This document shows positions 17,545 to 26,820 of a stretch of 29,293 nt of DNA, one piece after another (the first letter of the stretch is position 1; every line of letters starts with the position of its first letter). Under the pieces are notes generated by a model. The model was not told where the DNA came from. It made no database searches and saw only the letters and a program-made list of their open reading frames with translations. Source of the stretch: Haliscomenobacter sp. (lineage in GTDB: Bacteria; Bacteroidota; Bacteroidia; Chitinophagales; Saprospiraceae); assembly GCA_016707205.1 (NCBI GenBank), contig JADJHZ010000023.1, positions 1 through 29,293 of the forward strand, given 5' to 3'. The translations under genes and the position numbers were made by a program.

Positions 17545-17918
17545 TTACCCTTTGGGAGGTTGAAAGATAGATACCGGATTAAATTGAGCCCAAAAGGCGG
17601 AAATCACCGATGGGAGAATGGATGGACGGCGAAGAAGAACGGGCAGCTGAAATACGTCTGCTTGAAAAAAGAGGAGCAATTGTTTGAATGCGGGGACTTA
17701 AGCGCCGCCGCGCCTCCGACTCGCCTTCTCCTTCGCGTCTTTGATTACTTTATTGAGGAAGCCGGGACCCGGCGCAATTTAACTCGGTTTGTCCCAATTG
17801 ATACACAACTCGCTGGAAATCGTAACGCTGATTCATCCTAAACCCCGCCAATACAAACCATCCCTAGCCGAAACGGCCAAGATGAGCAGGGCGAGTAAAA
17901 TGGAAACAGCACTTTCAT
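17545..17918 (-). CDS. Small membrane protein with conserved Cys motif (LCxNxDKP..CxGxC type), frameshifted
   Basis: I rebuilt this gene across frames; no single open frame shows it. From ATG at 17916-17918, one added A in the AAA run gives a signal/anchor segment, MKSAVSILLALLILAVS. Next come MNQRY and, after a shift, ISSELCINWDKP, ELNCAGS and FLNKVIKDAKEKASRRRGG. Near the end are FKQLLLFFQADVF and FNPVSIFQPPKG with TAA at 17545-17547, about 124 residues in all. The pattern Cys-x-Asn-x-Asp-Lys-Pro, Cys-x-Gly-x-Cys, basic helix and a terminal F-x-PP is one I associate with small uncharacterised Bacteroidota membrane proteins near copper or cytochrome genes. In this sequence the last Cys of CxGxC reads Arg, probably an error. 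A Bacteroidota-type promoter lies just upstream and the CDACGCS gene follows after 54 bases. Confidence 0.6.
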
Positions 17919-17922
17919 AACG

Positions 17923-17952
17923 CAAATGTACAATAATGTAATGATTGAGAAA
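17923..17952 (-). promoter_or_regulatory. Bacteroidota-type promoter for the Cys-protein/MbnP/peroxidase unit
   Basis: On the minus strand TACATTTG (17923-17930) matches the -7 consensus TAnnTTTG exactly. TTTC (17949-17952) lies 18 bases upstream, close to the -33 TTTG at its usual distance. The start codon follows only five bases later, so the transcript would have little or no leader unless a later start is used. Confidence 0.5.
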
Positions 17953-17998
17953 GCATTGTTGAGAGAATTTTACGCCGCTGAGCCAGAAGCGAAAAGAA

Positions 17999-19121
17999 TC
18001 AGCAGGATAACCTGACTTTTTCCAGCTCCATGATAAATGCGTCCTCGGGCACAGCGCCGATTCCCGGACTCTCCGGTACCGTTATCCGGCCGCCTGGATG
18101 GTATTCCAGTCCGCCAACCACTGGATCTTCGGAAAGCATGAGGGGGGGCGTCGAGGTCGAAATAGCGGATGTTGTCAAAGCGAGCGCGAAGTGTGCCAGG
18201 CGCTCATGCCGATCCGGGTCTCGGAGAAGCAGCCGACCTGGCAGGGAATGCCTGCTGCTTCGGCCAGATGGACGATCTTCACGGCGTGGTGGATTCCTCC
18301 GGCTTTGGAGAGCTTGATATTGAACAGGTCGCAAGCTTGCAGGCGGATCAGCCGGGCAGCGTCGATGTGGTCGAAGAGCGACTCGTCGGCCATGATCGGG
18401 ATGGGACTCTGCTGGCGGAGGTAGGGCAAATCGAGATAAGCGTGCGCTGCTATAGGCTGTTCGCAAAACTGGATGCCGAAAGGCGCAATCGCGCGCAAAC
18501 ACCCGTATAGCGGTGGGCACATCCCAGGCTTGGTTGGCGTCTACACGAATGGGAAGGTCGGGGCCGATGGCTTCGCGCACGATTTTTACCCGCTCCACAT
18601 CGATCGGAAACCCGCCGCCCAATTTGAGTTTGATCGCCGGAACCCATCTGCCTTAAACCGCAGGGCCGCTTTCGCCATTGCCTCTGCCGCCAGCATGCTC
18701 ACGGTCATATCGGTGTGCAACGGTTTGGCGTTTTGCCCTCCCAGGTATTGATAAAGCGGAATATCGAGCAGGCGGGCCGCCGGGTCGTGAAGCGCCAGGT
18801 CAAAGGCGCTTTTTGATGCAGCGGTTGCCGGCAATGGCCAGGTCCATCGCCTGATGCAGGACTGGATCTCCAGCGGGTTTTTTACCTGTTAATGCTTTTG
18901 CTAACAAAGGGCTACTGCGAGCCCGGCTTGCCTGGGTTTCCCTGCAATGCGGCGGTAAGGCTGCACTCTCCATATCCTTCCATGCCGTTGTCGGCGGTGA
19001 TGCGCACGAGGATATTTTCGGCATGGGTGATGGTTTCAGGAGATTACAAAAGGTTCGGAAAGGGAATGTTCAACGGGAATACGTCGATTTTCCGGATTTT
19101 CGCTTGCAAGGGCTTTGTCAT
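17999..19121 (-). CDS. Dipeptide epimerase (enolase superfamily, L-Ala-D/L-Glu epimerase-like), frameshifted
   Basis: The gene starts at ATG 19119-19121 (MTKPLQAKIRKIDVFPLNIP) and spans 1123 bp, matching the family's ~360-375 residues. N-terminal capping-domain motifs are EPFVIS, TITHAENILVRI and NGMEGYGE. In the barrel, a shift restores the AIKLKLGGGF motif with the catalytic KxK. It is followed by RVDANQAW (metal Asp), FCEQPI (metal Glu), IMADES (metal Asp) and LFNIKLSKAGGI (second catalytic Lys). The C-terminus LSEDPVVGGLEYHPGGRI fits dipeptide epimerases. The usual role is racemising dipeptides such as L-Ala-L/D-Glu released from peptidoglycan, in the cytoplasm; the exact substrate cannot be read from the sequence. 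It is divergent from gldA, 103 bases away. Several one-base indels break it. Confidence 0.85.
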
Positions 19122-19191
19122 GTTCGGTATAATTTGAGACCCAAAATCTCGTTTGTCGATGTGAACGAACAAAACTTCGGTTTTCTCTGCT

Positions 19192-19199
19192 TAGTTTTG
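19192..19199 (+). promoter_or_regulatory. Possible -7 promoter element for gldA
   Basis: TAGTTTTG matches TAnnTTTG and ends 25 bases before the gldA ATG, between divergent genes. No -33 TTTG is found at the proper distance, so this is tentative. Confidence 0.3.
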
Positions 19200-19224
19200 T
19201 TCCGACGCCCAAAATAAGGCCTCC

Positions 19225-20158
19225 ATGTCAGTAAAAGGAAGCGCTTACAAAAATTTACGGCGAGCAACGCGCGGTCGACCAATTGACCTTCGAAGCTAGG
19301 CCGGGAGAGATCCTCGGCTTTTTGGCCTAATGGGGCAGGAAAGACGACGACCATGAAAATCCTGACCGGCTATATTCCAGCTACCGAAGGCAAGGCGTAC
19401 GTCTGCGGCAGGGATGTTAGCCGAAGACGCCCTCGAAGCCCGCAAACTGCTGGGCTATCTCCCGAGCACAACCCCTGTACAAGGATATGTACGTGCTGGA
19501 GTTTCTCCGGTTCGCCGCCCGGCTTTAACGCATACCTAATCGGAGGGCGCGGATTGGCGAATTGGCGGAGCTTACCGGACTTACTGCCGGGAGCGGCACA
19601 AGCCCACGGCGCGTTGTCGAAGGGGCTACCGCCAGCGGGTTGGACTTGCTCAGGCCCTCCTGCACGACCCGGAAGTCCTGATCCTGGACGAGCCACCACC
19701 GGCCTCGACCCCAATCAGCTGGTCGAGATCCGGAGAGCTGATCCGGCAATTGGGCAAGTCGAAAACCCTGATTTTCTCCACGCACATCATGCAGGAAGTG
19801 CAGGCGGTGTGCGATCGGGTGCTCACCATCAATCAAGGTAAACTGGCGGCCGACGACTCCATCGAACACCTGCAGAACCGCCTCCCAGGGCGAAGTGATC
19901 GTCACCGCAGAATGGGCAGAACTCGTCTCCGCCGCCCTGCTCAAAAAATTCAGGGCGTGGGCAAGGTGCGGGCGGTCAGCGACCGGAAATATCAGCTTAG
20001 CGGCCCTCCAGGCCGCGACTTGCCTCGAAATCTTCCATTTTTCTGTAGCGCAGAAAATGACCTTGTTGGAAATGCATCAGGAAACCTCCTCCCTGGAATC
20101 GGTGTTCCGCCAACTAACCCAGTCCGGAGACTCAAAGGAATTACTACATGAAAACTGA
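19225..20158 (+). CDS. gldA: GldA-type ABC transporter ATP-binding protein, frameshifted
   Basis: From ATG 19225 the joined frames read MSVKG, LTKIYGEQRAVDQLTFEA, then EILGFL followed by a Walker A site. The site becomes GPNGAGKTTTMKILTGY when two lost G are restored. Further motifs are LLGYLPEHNPLYKDMYV, a degraded signature region (GYRQRVGLAQALLHDP), Walker B with D-loop (LILDEPTTGLDPNQL, one C missing) and the H-loop (LIFSTHIMQEV). The C-terminal ~90 residues end LESVFRQLTQ and stop at 20158; this long tail fits GldA. The length (~310 codons) is normal. GldA energises the GldF/GldG membrane complex linked to gliding in Bacteroidota, although its mechanical role is debated. It overlaps the next gene by 11 bases. 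The Walker sites are damaged only by homopolymer losses. Confidence 0.85.
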
Positions 20159-20808
20159 CCGCTTGCGCATCGGATGGATCTGTCCTAGGCTGCCTGTCTT
20201 TGACCAGCGCTCTTGGCCAAAACCGGAATACCCCTCAGGTCAGGTTCAAGGATGGGGTGTACCTCACCCTCCAGCAATTCCAGACCAACCAACCGGGGTA
20301 TTCCTGGAAACAGCTCCGGGGAAACTGGTTTCGAAACCCGGAGTCGGGAGTCGTCACGGTAGTGGAATTGATCGCTGCCGAAAACGCTGCCCCTCTCCCC
20401 GGAGTCGCTTTGGGGGTCTGCGTGGACGGGAAAACCTGCGGTGGATCGATGCCGACAGCATCAACAGGAGCTCGGTCGTCTTTATCCGTTGACGATCACC
20501 GGCGCTACTTCGTACTTTCCTATGAAGGATCCTTCGCGATACCGTGGAAATGGCCGCCTACAACCCGAGTCGGGGCTTTCGGAAAGGAAAGTGCAGCGGA
20601 GCAAGCAAGAGCCCGGGAGCGCCTCCTCTCGCTGCATACCGGGAAATCTCCCATTCACCCGGGAAAACCTGATGCACTGGACCGATAACGATCCGGAAAT
20701 CCGGCGGCGATCCGGTATTACAGGAAGGAGAACCCAATTTCCGGGAGCAGTTTGCTCCGAGCAATTGTGGTCTATAATCAAAGAAACCCTTTGCCCGTTG
20801 TTAAATAA
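20148..20808 (+). CDS. Secreted hypothetical protein between gldA and gldF, frameshifted
   Basis: The ATG at 20148 overlaps the gldA stop, suggesting translational coupling. The N-terminus (MKTDRLRIGWIC, then CLSLTSALGQ in another frame) looks like a signal peptide. The body reads VRFKDGVYLTLQQFQTNQPG, GNWFRNPESG, VVELIAAENAAPLP, DADSI, LTITGATSYF, FTRENLMHW and LRAIVVYNQRNPLPVVK, ending with TAA at 20806-20808. That gives about 220 residues. The KDGVYLTLQQFQTNQP start is common to exported Bacteroidota proteins of unknown function. I do not recognise a catalytic motif. Its place inside the gld cluster suggests an envelope accessory, but no role can be assigned. Confidence 0.65.
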
Positions 20809-20837
20809 TATCTTCCCCGGAAGCAATTTAAAAACCT

Positions 20838-21552
20838 ATGCTGGCCGCCTTTTTCTCAAAGAAATCAACGCGTTTTTCAGCTCCCCGGTGGGCTATCTGG
20901 TGATCGCCGTGTTTTTTGATCTTGTTAGGGCTCATCCTGTTCGTTTTTCCGGAATCCAACCCTGGAGTACCATTATGCCACCCTGGAGCCCCTTCCCGCG
21001 AGAACGCACCCCTGGTTTTCCTGCTGCTTTTGCCGGCGATTACCATGCGCCCCTCGCAGAAGAAACCAGCAAGGAACGATCGAATGCTGCGCCAAACCCG
21101 TGACGCTTTGGGAGATTATCGTGGGAAAATACCTGGCCACGCTGACCCTCGTGCTTTTCGCTTATTCCGACGGCTAGCTATTATTATACGATCTACCAGT
21201 TGGGGTCCCCCAAGGGCAATCTCGACACCGGCGCGATCATGGGCTCTTACGTGGGCCTCTTTCTTCTGGCTTCCGTCTTCGGGGCAATAGGCATGCTGGC
21301 CTCCAGCCTGACGAACAACCAGATTGCCGCCTTTGTCCTCGCCGCTTTTCTTGGATTTATGATGCTCAACGGGTTTGAATATTTTAGCCAGCTTCCCGTG
21401 TTTGCCGGCAAAGGAGACGACCTGATCCAGAAACTGGGGATCCAGTACCACTACCGCTCGCTGAGCCGGGGCGTGCTGGATTCCAGGGACCTGGTCTACT
21501 TTTTTGACCCTGATCTTTTGTTCCTTTCCTGACCAAAGCCTCCCTGGAACGG
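20838..21552 (+). CDS. gldF: GldF-type ABC transporter permease, frameshifted
   Basis: ATG 20838 opens MLAAFFSK, and after an early one-base shift the sequence continues EINAFFSSPVGYLVIAVF, LILLGLILFVFPESN, APLVFLLLLPAITMR, ETSKGTIEMLRTKPV (in mixed frames) and IVGKYLATLTLVLFA. The longest clean part (21200-21500) holds MGSYVGLFLLASVFGAIGML, a cytoplasmic loop and further membrane spans. This is the ABC-2 type permease GldF, about 240 residues with six spans, partner of GldA. The C-terminus FLTKASLERG runs straight into the GldG membrane segment in the same frame, with no stop between them. The boundary at 21552 is therefore my estimate. Confidence 0.82.
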
Positions 21553-23218
21553 GGCGCTTATCTTGGGTCTTTTCTCGTTACGGGCATTCTCCTGTTTGTC
21601 AATATTCTGGCCAATGCCCGGGTTGGGGGGCAGGCTTTGTACGGATATGCCGACCTCACGGCCGACAAGCGCTATACCCTGACTACCGGAACCCGCAAGC
21701 TATTGAACGATCTGGATGACGTACTTTTCGTAAAAGTGTTGCTGGGAGGCGAATTCCCGGCGGGTTTTAAGCGCCTTCAAACCGCGACGACCGATATGCT
21801 GGAGGATTTCGTTCCGAATCCGGGTTGGTGGAATACGATTTCGAAGACCCCTTTGCCGGTAGCGTCAAGAGTTAATCAGCGGATCGAAGCCTACCGGAAA
21901 GACGGGCTTCAACCCACACCCTCCGCCTCCCGGTCAGGCGGAAAGCACCACAAAGCCGTGCTGCCGTGCGCGCTGGTGTATTACAAAGGCCGAAGCATTC
22001 CGGTAAACCTCCTTGAAGGAGGCCCCGGCGTGACGGAAGAAAGCCTCAACAAAGCCGTACGCTTCCTGGAATACAAACTGTCCAATGCCATCAGCCAAAT
22101 CCAGAAGCCCGAAAAACCGGCCATCGTGTTTGCCTCCGGCCACGGAGAACTTGAGCCTTTCGAAACCACTAATCTAAAACGTGCGCTGCGCCAGTTTTAC
22201 AACACCGGCCGCCTGGTCCTCGATAGCGTCGTGCAGGTCGACGGCATCGATGTGCTGGTTGTGCCAAACCCAAGCCCCGTTTTCGAGAAGGATAAGTTCA
22301 AAATCGATCAATACGTCATGCAGGGAGGAAAACCTCTGGCTGATCGATGCCGTCCGGTGGATCTCGACAGCCTGGTGGGAAGAAAAGAATACCTTCCCCA
22401 GGAATATGCGCTGAATCTGGAGAGATCTGCTGTTCCGCTACGGATTTCGCATCCAGCCCAACCTGGTGCTCGATCTGCAATGCACGGCATTGAGCTGGTG
22501 ACCGGAAGGGTAGGGACCAGCCCCAGATGCAGCTTTTGAATACCCTTATCACGTAGTTTCAACTCCGGCATCTGCCCCCGGTGGTCAAAAACCTGGGCCC
22601 CATAAACCTGTTATATCCCAGTTCTATCGACACGGCCCTGAAAACCAAAACCGGTTTGAAATCCACATTGCTGGAATCCACAGCGAACAGCAGGTATCAT
22701 TGCTGCCCCTTCGCATGGATTTTGAATTCTGGTATCCCCTCGACCGGACCAAGTTCGCCAAAGGGCCTCCGGCCGCTGGCGGTGTTTGATGGAAGGGGAG
22801 TTCCCGTCGATGTTCGAAAACCGCGTATCCCAGGAGATGCTGGACAACCTGAACCGGCTGGATATCGCATTCCGGGACCGGAGCCCCAAAACCGCATGAT
22901 CGTGGTCGCCGACGGCAACCTTGCCCGCAATGGGGTCGATGTCCCGAAACGCCAGGTCATTACCGTTGGGGTACAACCGTTTTGTTCGCTATACCTTCGA
23001 CAACAAAGACTTTCTGCTGAACGCGGTGGAGTATCTACTGGACGATTCTGGCGTGGTGGAAGCGCAGGGAAAAACGTCGATCTGCGCTTGCTGGACACGG
23101 CTAAAGCGAAGGCGGAAAAAGGCAAATGGAGACTGATTTAACCTAGCCCTTCCCTGCGGCTTTGGCGCTGTTTGGAACAGGCTATCAATGGCTGGTACGC
23201 CGGCGGTTCACCGGTTAA
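21553..23218 (+). CDS. gldG: GldG, gliding-associated ABC transporter auxiliary protein, frameshifted
   Basis: The N-terminal membrane span is AYLGSFLVTGILLFVNILAN. It is followed by YGYADLTADKRYTLT and VKVLLGGEFPAGFKRLQ, both typical of GldG. The middle holds FASGHGELEPFETTNLKRAL and VDVLVVPNPSPVFEKDKFKI-like sequence, the GldG/IFT52-like domain. Near the C-terminus are MFENRVSQEMLDNLNRLDIA, RMIVVADGNLARNGV, FDNKDFLLNAVEYLLDD and NVDLRLLDTAKAKAEKG. A last membrane span (LFGTGYQWL) and a basic tail end at TAA 23216-23218. Length (~555 codons) is normal. There is no separate start codon after GldF, because the frame is continuous from GldF; either a small deletion or a fusion explains this. 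At least eight indels lie in the second half. Confidence 0.83.
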
Positions 23219-23229
23219 ACTCGTTCTCT

Positions 23230-24251
23230 ATGCGAAAAGAAAATGTTCCCCTGGCAGCGGTCTTTCTCCTGCTGGGCGGCTCAGCGCTGGTACTTGCTTT
23301 CAAATTCCGCCGACCCTACGCTTCTCTTAAGGAGGAGCGCCGTTTTGCCGTTCCCGACACTTCCCGCATCGGGAAGATCTTCCTGGCCCACCGGGATAAC
23401 GAAACGGTGTTGCTCGAACGGAAAGGGACCCACTGGATCTACAACGGGAAGTGGATGGTCCGCCCTGGCGCCATGGAAAACCTGCTGGACGCCGTTCGGC
23501 GGATCGAGATCAAATGCCAGCCTGCCCAGGCTGCCGTGCCAAAAACATGGTTCGGGATCTTGGGGTCGGAGGGGATCAAAGTCGAGATTTACGAAAGGAA
23601 CCGCCCGCTGGCGGTGTATTATGTCGGGGGGCAGCACCCCGATGAGCGGGGGACGTTCGTCATCCGGGGGAAGGGTACAACCAGCCCTACGTGGCGCATT
23701 TACCCGGGTGGGAAGGCAATCTGAGGTTCCGTTATAGCCTGAAAGGGCAAGATTGGCGCGACCGGTCGGTCTTCGCAGAAGATCCGGACCGCATCTAGAG
23801 GTTTCGGTAGAATATCCCAAACAGCGCAGTCAGTCGTTCCAGGTTGGAAAAAAAGCGGATCGGGGTATCGCGTAACTCCTTTTTACCCCGGAACGCCAGA
23901 GATCCAGGCCCTTACCGTCCGGGCGCCGCAGAGCCTATCTCGTGGGTTTCGAAAACCTGGTTGCGGAAGCTTTGAGAAATGAGTACCTTCCGGATTCCAT
24001 CGAGACAGATGATCCCCTTTGCCGTGGTTACCGTTAAAGACAAGGACGACCAAGTGAAAACGGTCAAATTCTACCCCATCTTGTCTGCTTCTCCGGCAAC
24101 GGACCCCAAATCCGGCATGTTGTCCGGGTCGGCGGCGGTGGAGCGGTATTTTGCGAGCCCCAGCACCGGAGATTTTATGCTGGTTCAAAACCGGGTATTC
24201 AAAAGATCTTCTGGGCTTACCCGTTTTTTCTTTGAAGCAGGAAATCAGTAA
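23230..24251 (+). CDS. DUF4340 domain protein, frameshifted
   Basis: ATG 23230 (MRKENVPLAAVFLLLGGSAL) lies 11 bases after gldG and begins with a signal/anchor. The body reads RRFAVPDTSRIGKIFLAHRD, WIYNGKWMVRPGAMENLLDA, VRRIEIK and VEIYERNRPLAVYYVGGQHP. In other frames follow YNQPYVAHLPGWEGNLRFRY, IEEVSVEYP and FENLVAEAF. The last part (23979-24251) is open and ends FFFEAGNQ. The VYYVGG...H-PGWEG pattern is that of DUF4340, a periplasmic or lipoprotein domain often next to Gld-type ABC transporter genes. It is probably an envelope-side component of the GldAFG complex. This is an inference from the gene order, since the function is unknown. Confidence 0.78.
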
Positions 24252-24820
24252 CGTATTGGCCAGCGGAGGGGATTGATAAAAAAGCCTATCTGGCCTGGTT
24301 CACCCAACGCCTGTTGCCTCAATTTTACGAGGAGGAATGGCGTACCTCCTGCGATAGCCTCAAACAGGTGTTTGGGGTGGACTTTCCCTGTTCGGAGGTC
24401 ATTGAGGTCGATGCCTTTTTCTGCGCATGGGGTGTTACTGCTTGCAACCTGGTTCCAGGTGCACGACGGCTGACTTCCGAGCGTTTCGGCTCGCAATCTG
24501 CCGGTGATTCTCCGGCAGTCGGCCGAACTGGGGCACTATATTGGAGACGCCCATGTACCGCTGCATACCACAGGAAGTACAACGGGCAGCTAACCAAGCA
24601 GTTGGGCATCCTCGCGTTTTGGGAAAGCCGGATTCCGGAGCTTTGCCGACCAGAGTACGATTATTTCGTCACGGGTGGCCGTCTATATTCCCGATGGGGA
24701 AGTACTACTGACATGTTTTTGACAGCCACCGACTGGTCGATAGCGTGCTCGTTATCGAAAAAGCAACTCAGTCTGGCGTTTCCGCCAGACAAGCAGTATT
24801 GTTACGAAGAACGGCTGGGC
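24252..24820 (+). pseudogene. Zinc-dependent phospholipase C / S1-P1 nuclease-like protein, truncated at both ends
   Basis: Joined frames read DKKAYLAWFTQRLLPQFYEE, CDSLKQVFGVDFPCSEV, VQVHDRLTRAF, ELGHYIGDAHVPLHTT, YNGQLTNQLGI, AFWESRIPEL, YDYFVGRAVYIPDG and LSLAFPPDKQYCYEERLG. GHYIGDAHVPLH is the zinc-binding H-x3-D-x2-H-x3-H stretch of this family, whose members are normally exported. The N-terminal part (including the first Trp/His metal ligands, ~130 residues) and the C-terminal ~50-100 residues are missing. The fragment begins directly after the DUF4340 stop and runs without a break into DUF368 coding sequence at about 24815-24820. This is either a real pair of deletions or an assembly collapse. 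Frameshifts are also present. Confidence 0.68.
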
Positions 24821-25713
24821 TGATCCCGGGTGTATCCGGAGGGACTATCGCTTTTATTACCGGGATTTACGAACGCCTGCTGGATAGCATTAAAAATGTA
24901 CTGGGCCCTGAAGTGTTCCGGGCCTGGAAATCAAGGGGCTTGCGCGGTGTCTGGAAAGCGGTAGACGGTGAATTTTTGCTCTTCCTGCTACTTGGGATGG
25001 GAACCGGGCTGGTTTCCGGGGTGTTTAGATCTCCCATCTGTTGGAGCATTACCCCAGCTGCTTTGGGCGTTTTTTCTTTGGTTAATCATTGCCTCCCTCC
25101 TGTTTGTCGGCAGGCAGGTCAAAAAGTGGAATGCCATGTCCATTTTGCTTCGCTTTTTAGCTGGCACAGCGATTGCCCTATGGTATACCCTGTGGTTCCT
25201 GGGCATGGAACCGACGCCCCTGTGGTTTGTCTTTGTTTCCGGGATTATCGCGATCCCGCGCTGCCGCGCCATTAGGGGGTTTCCGGCAGCTTCATGCTGT
25301 TATTTCCGGCATGTATACGTTAATCATACCGACTCTGAAATCGCTTGGAAAATCTGGATTTGCTAGCCTGACCATCGGTGGTTTTTGGCGCGGGATGTCC
25401 AGGAAGGGCTACCTTTTCCAGGGTGCTGACCTAGTTGTTCCGCCATTACCACGATGCGACGATGGCGGTTTTTGACCGGTTTATGGTGGGTTCGCTCAAC
25501 AAAATCTGGCCCTGGAAGCAGGTCTGGAATACCGCATTAACCGCCACGGGGAGCCGGAACCGCTGATTGAGGCTGCGTCTGGCCCTGGAACTTTGAAAGG
25601 AGGAGCCTTACTGGCAGGGGTGATACTCTGGTCAGTTGGGTTGTTCTGGTCTATTCCCGGAGCAGGCACGAAAAAGACATAGTCTGTCTTTTAACCCGAT
25701 CCTTCGTTGTTGA
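24815..25713 (+). CDS. DUF368 polytopic membrane protein, N-terminally truncated and frameshifted
   Basis: The recognisable start is GLIPGVSGGTIAFITGIYER, the first DUF368 hallmark; the usual ~20 residues before it are absent. It continues LLDSIKNVLGPEVF, GEFLLFLLLGMGTGL, FFFGLIIASLLFVGRQVKKW and FVFVSGIIAI. Then come a second hallmark region (GISGSFMLL-like, frameshifted), IIPTLKSL, a WLFRHYHDA-like stretch, MVGSLNKIWPWKQV and EYRINRHGEPEPL, ending LSFNPILRC with TGA at 25711-25713. DUF368 proteins are inner-membrane proteins with repeated GxSGG motifs; some have been proposed to move polyprenyl phosphate. The stop overlaps the aroE start. The abrupt 5' junction with the phospholipase fragment is described above. 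Confidence 0.8.
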
Positions 25714-26454
25714 AATTAAGCCATTTATTTGGATTGATCGGCCACCCGCTAAGCCGATCATTCCTTTTCCCAAAAAATACTGATGCCGAAAATTCCAGCG
25801 AAAAGGAAAGGGTTTGCCAGCCCTGTTTCCCATTCCGCCATCGAGCAGTTTCCGGGATATTGGAAGCCTACCCTAACATGAGGGGAAACCCAATGTCACG
25901 ATTCCCTACAAGGAGCAAATGATCCTTACCTGGACGAACTCGACGAAGGGGCTGCGGACATTGGCGCGGTGGAACGTGATTCGCTTAGAAAGGGAAAAAC
26001 CAAGGGGTATAACAGCGACGTTTTCGGATTTGAACGGTCTTTGCCCGAGTTTTGGGCGGCTGGCGGCTGGGAATTCGCCAAGCCCTGGTGCTGGGGACTG
26101 GAGGCGCCTCCAAGGCAGTCTTGTTCGCCTTGCGGTAAAAAGCCTTACCCTGGTCGTTTCCAGGATCCAGGCAAAGGCGACTGCGTATATGAGGAGCTGA
26201 ATGCAGCCCATTGAGGGAATGTCCTTTAATAGTTAATACTATTTCCTTGGGGATGTCGCGGAAATCCGTACTTTTCCTAACCTTCCCTATGCGTATCTCG
26301 ACGGATCACCTGTTGTTCGACCTTATTATAACCCGGAAGAAACCGCTTTTTTGAAAAAGGGAAAGCGGGAGCCCAAACCGTAAACGGGATGGGAATGCTT
26401 TATGGCCAAGGCAGAAGAAGCCTGGGGATTTGGTCCGCTTTCGGGTTGTTCTAA
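25707..26454 (+). CDS. aroE: Shikimate dehydrogenase (AroE), frameshifted
   Basis: A TTG at 25707 gives LKLSHLFGLIGHPLSRSF, the shikimate-binding N-terminus. Further pieces are ILEAYPNMRG, NVTIPYKEQ (catalytic Lys), YLDELDEGAADIGAVNVIR, GYNSDVFGFERSL (catalytic Asp and its Asn), ALVLGTGGASKAVLFALR (NADP-binding glycine loop), YNPEETAFLKKG and GAQTVNGMGMLYGQAEEAW. The joined order and ~250-residue length are those of AroE, which reduces 3-dehydroshikimate to shikimate with NADPH in the cytoplasm. The start overlaps the DUF368 stop, suggesting coupling. The end is uncertain: one inserted G gives a TAA at 26452-26454, while the observed frame runs to 26497. At least six indels are present. Confidence 0.85.
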
Positions 26455-26820
26455 TGCCGCCGAAGAAGATGCAATCCAGAAGCCATCCCAAAACTGAAGA
26501 ATATGAGAGCCTGTCAAAGACCCTTCAAGGGGTCAGAAAACTTAATTCTTCCAAGAATCAAGCAATTGTTTAAAGGGTGAAAAAAAGAAAAATAAATTCA
26601 CCCCCCGCAAAGGGGCTTGAAACCCCTTACTAAGCCTTGCCATGGGGTTAAGGAATACCCCCACACCCTGGAAAGGGTTTTGAGATAGCTTCTAACCAAA
26701 TAAACCATTTTAACCCGCTAGCCCGGAATGAAAGTCTAGTTTATGGAAAAGACTGCTCAACCCGTTAGAAAAACCTGAGAAGGTCAGCGCTGTGGTCCGG
26801 GATGGCCGGTCAGTGGCCTG
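26455..26820. other. Intergenic region with small palindromes
   Basis: This A-rich, low-coding stretch contains GACCCTTCAAGGGGTC (26519-26534) and AAGGGG-CTTGAAA-CCCCTT (26610-26628), both hairpin-forming, in a setting of C- and G-runs. The second could end aroE transcription but has no T-run. An ATG at 26743 (MEKTAQPVRK) might be the proline dehydrogenase start. No other gene is seen. Confidence 0.5.

Noticed and set aside
17560..17841. 93-codon plus-strand frame
   Set aside because: It has no recognisable motif and is opposite the reconstructed Cys-motif membrane protein, whose order of motifs and promoter fit much better.
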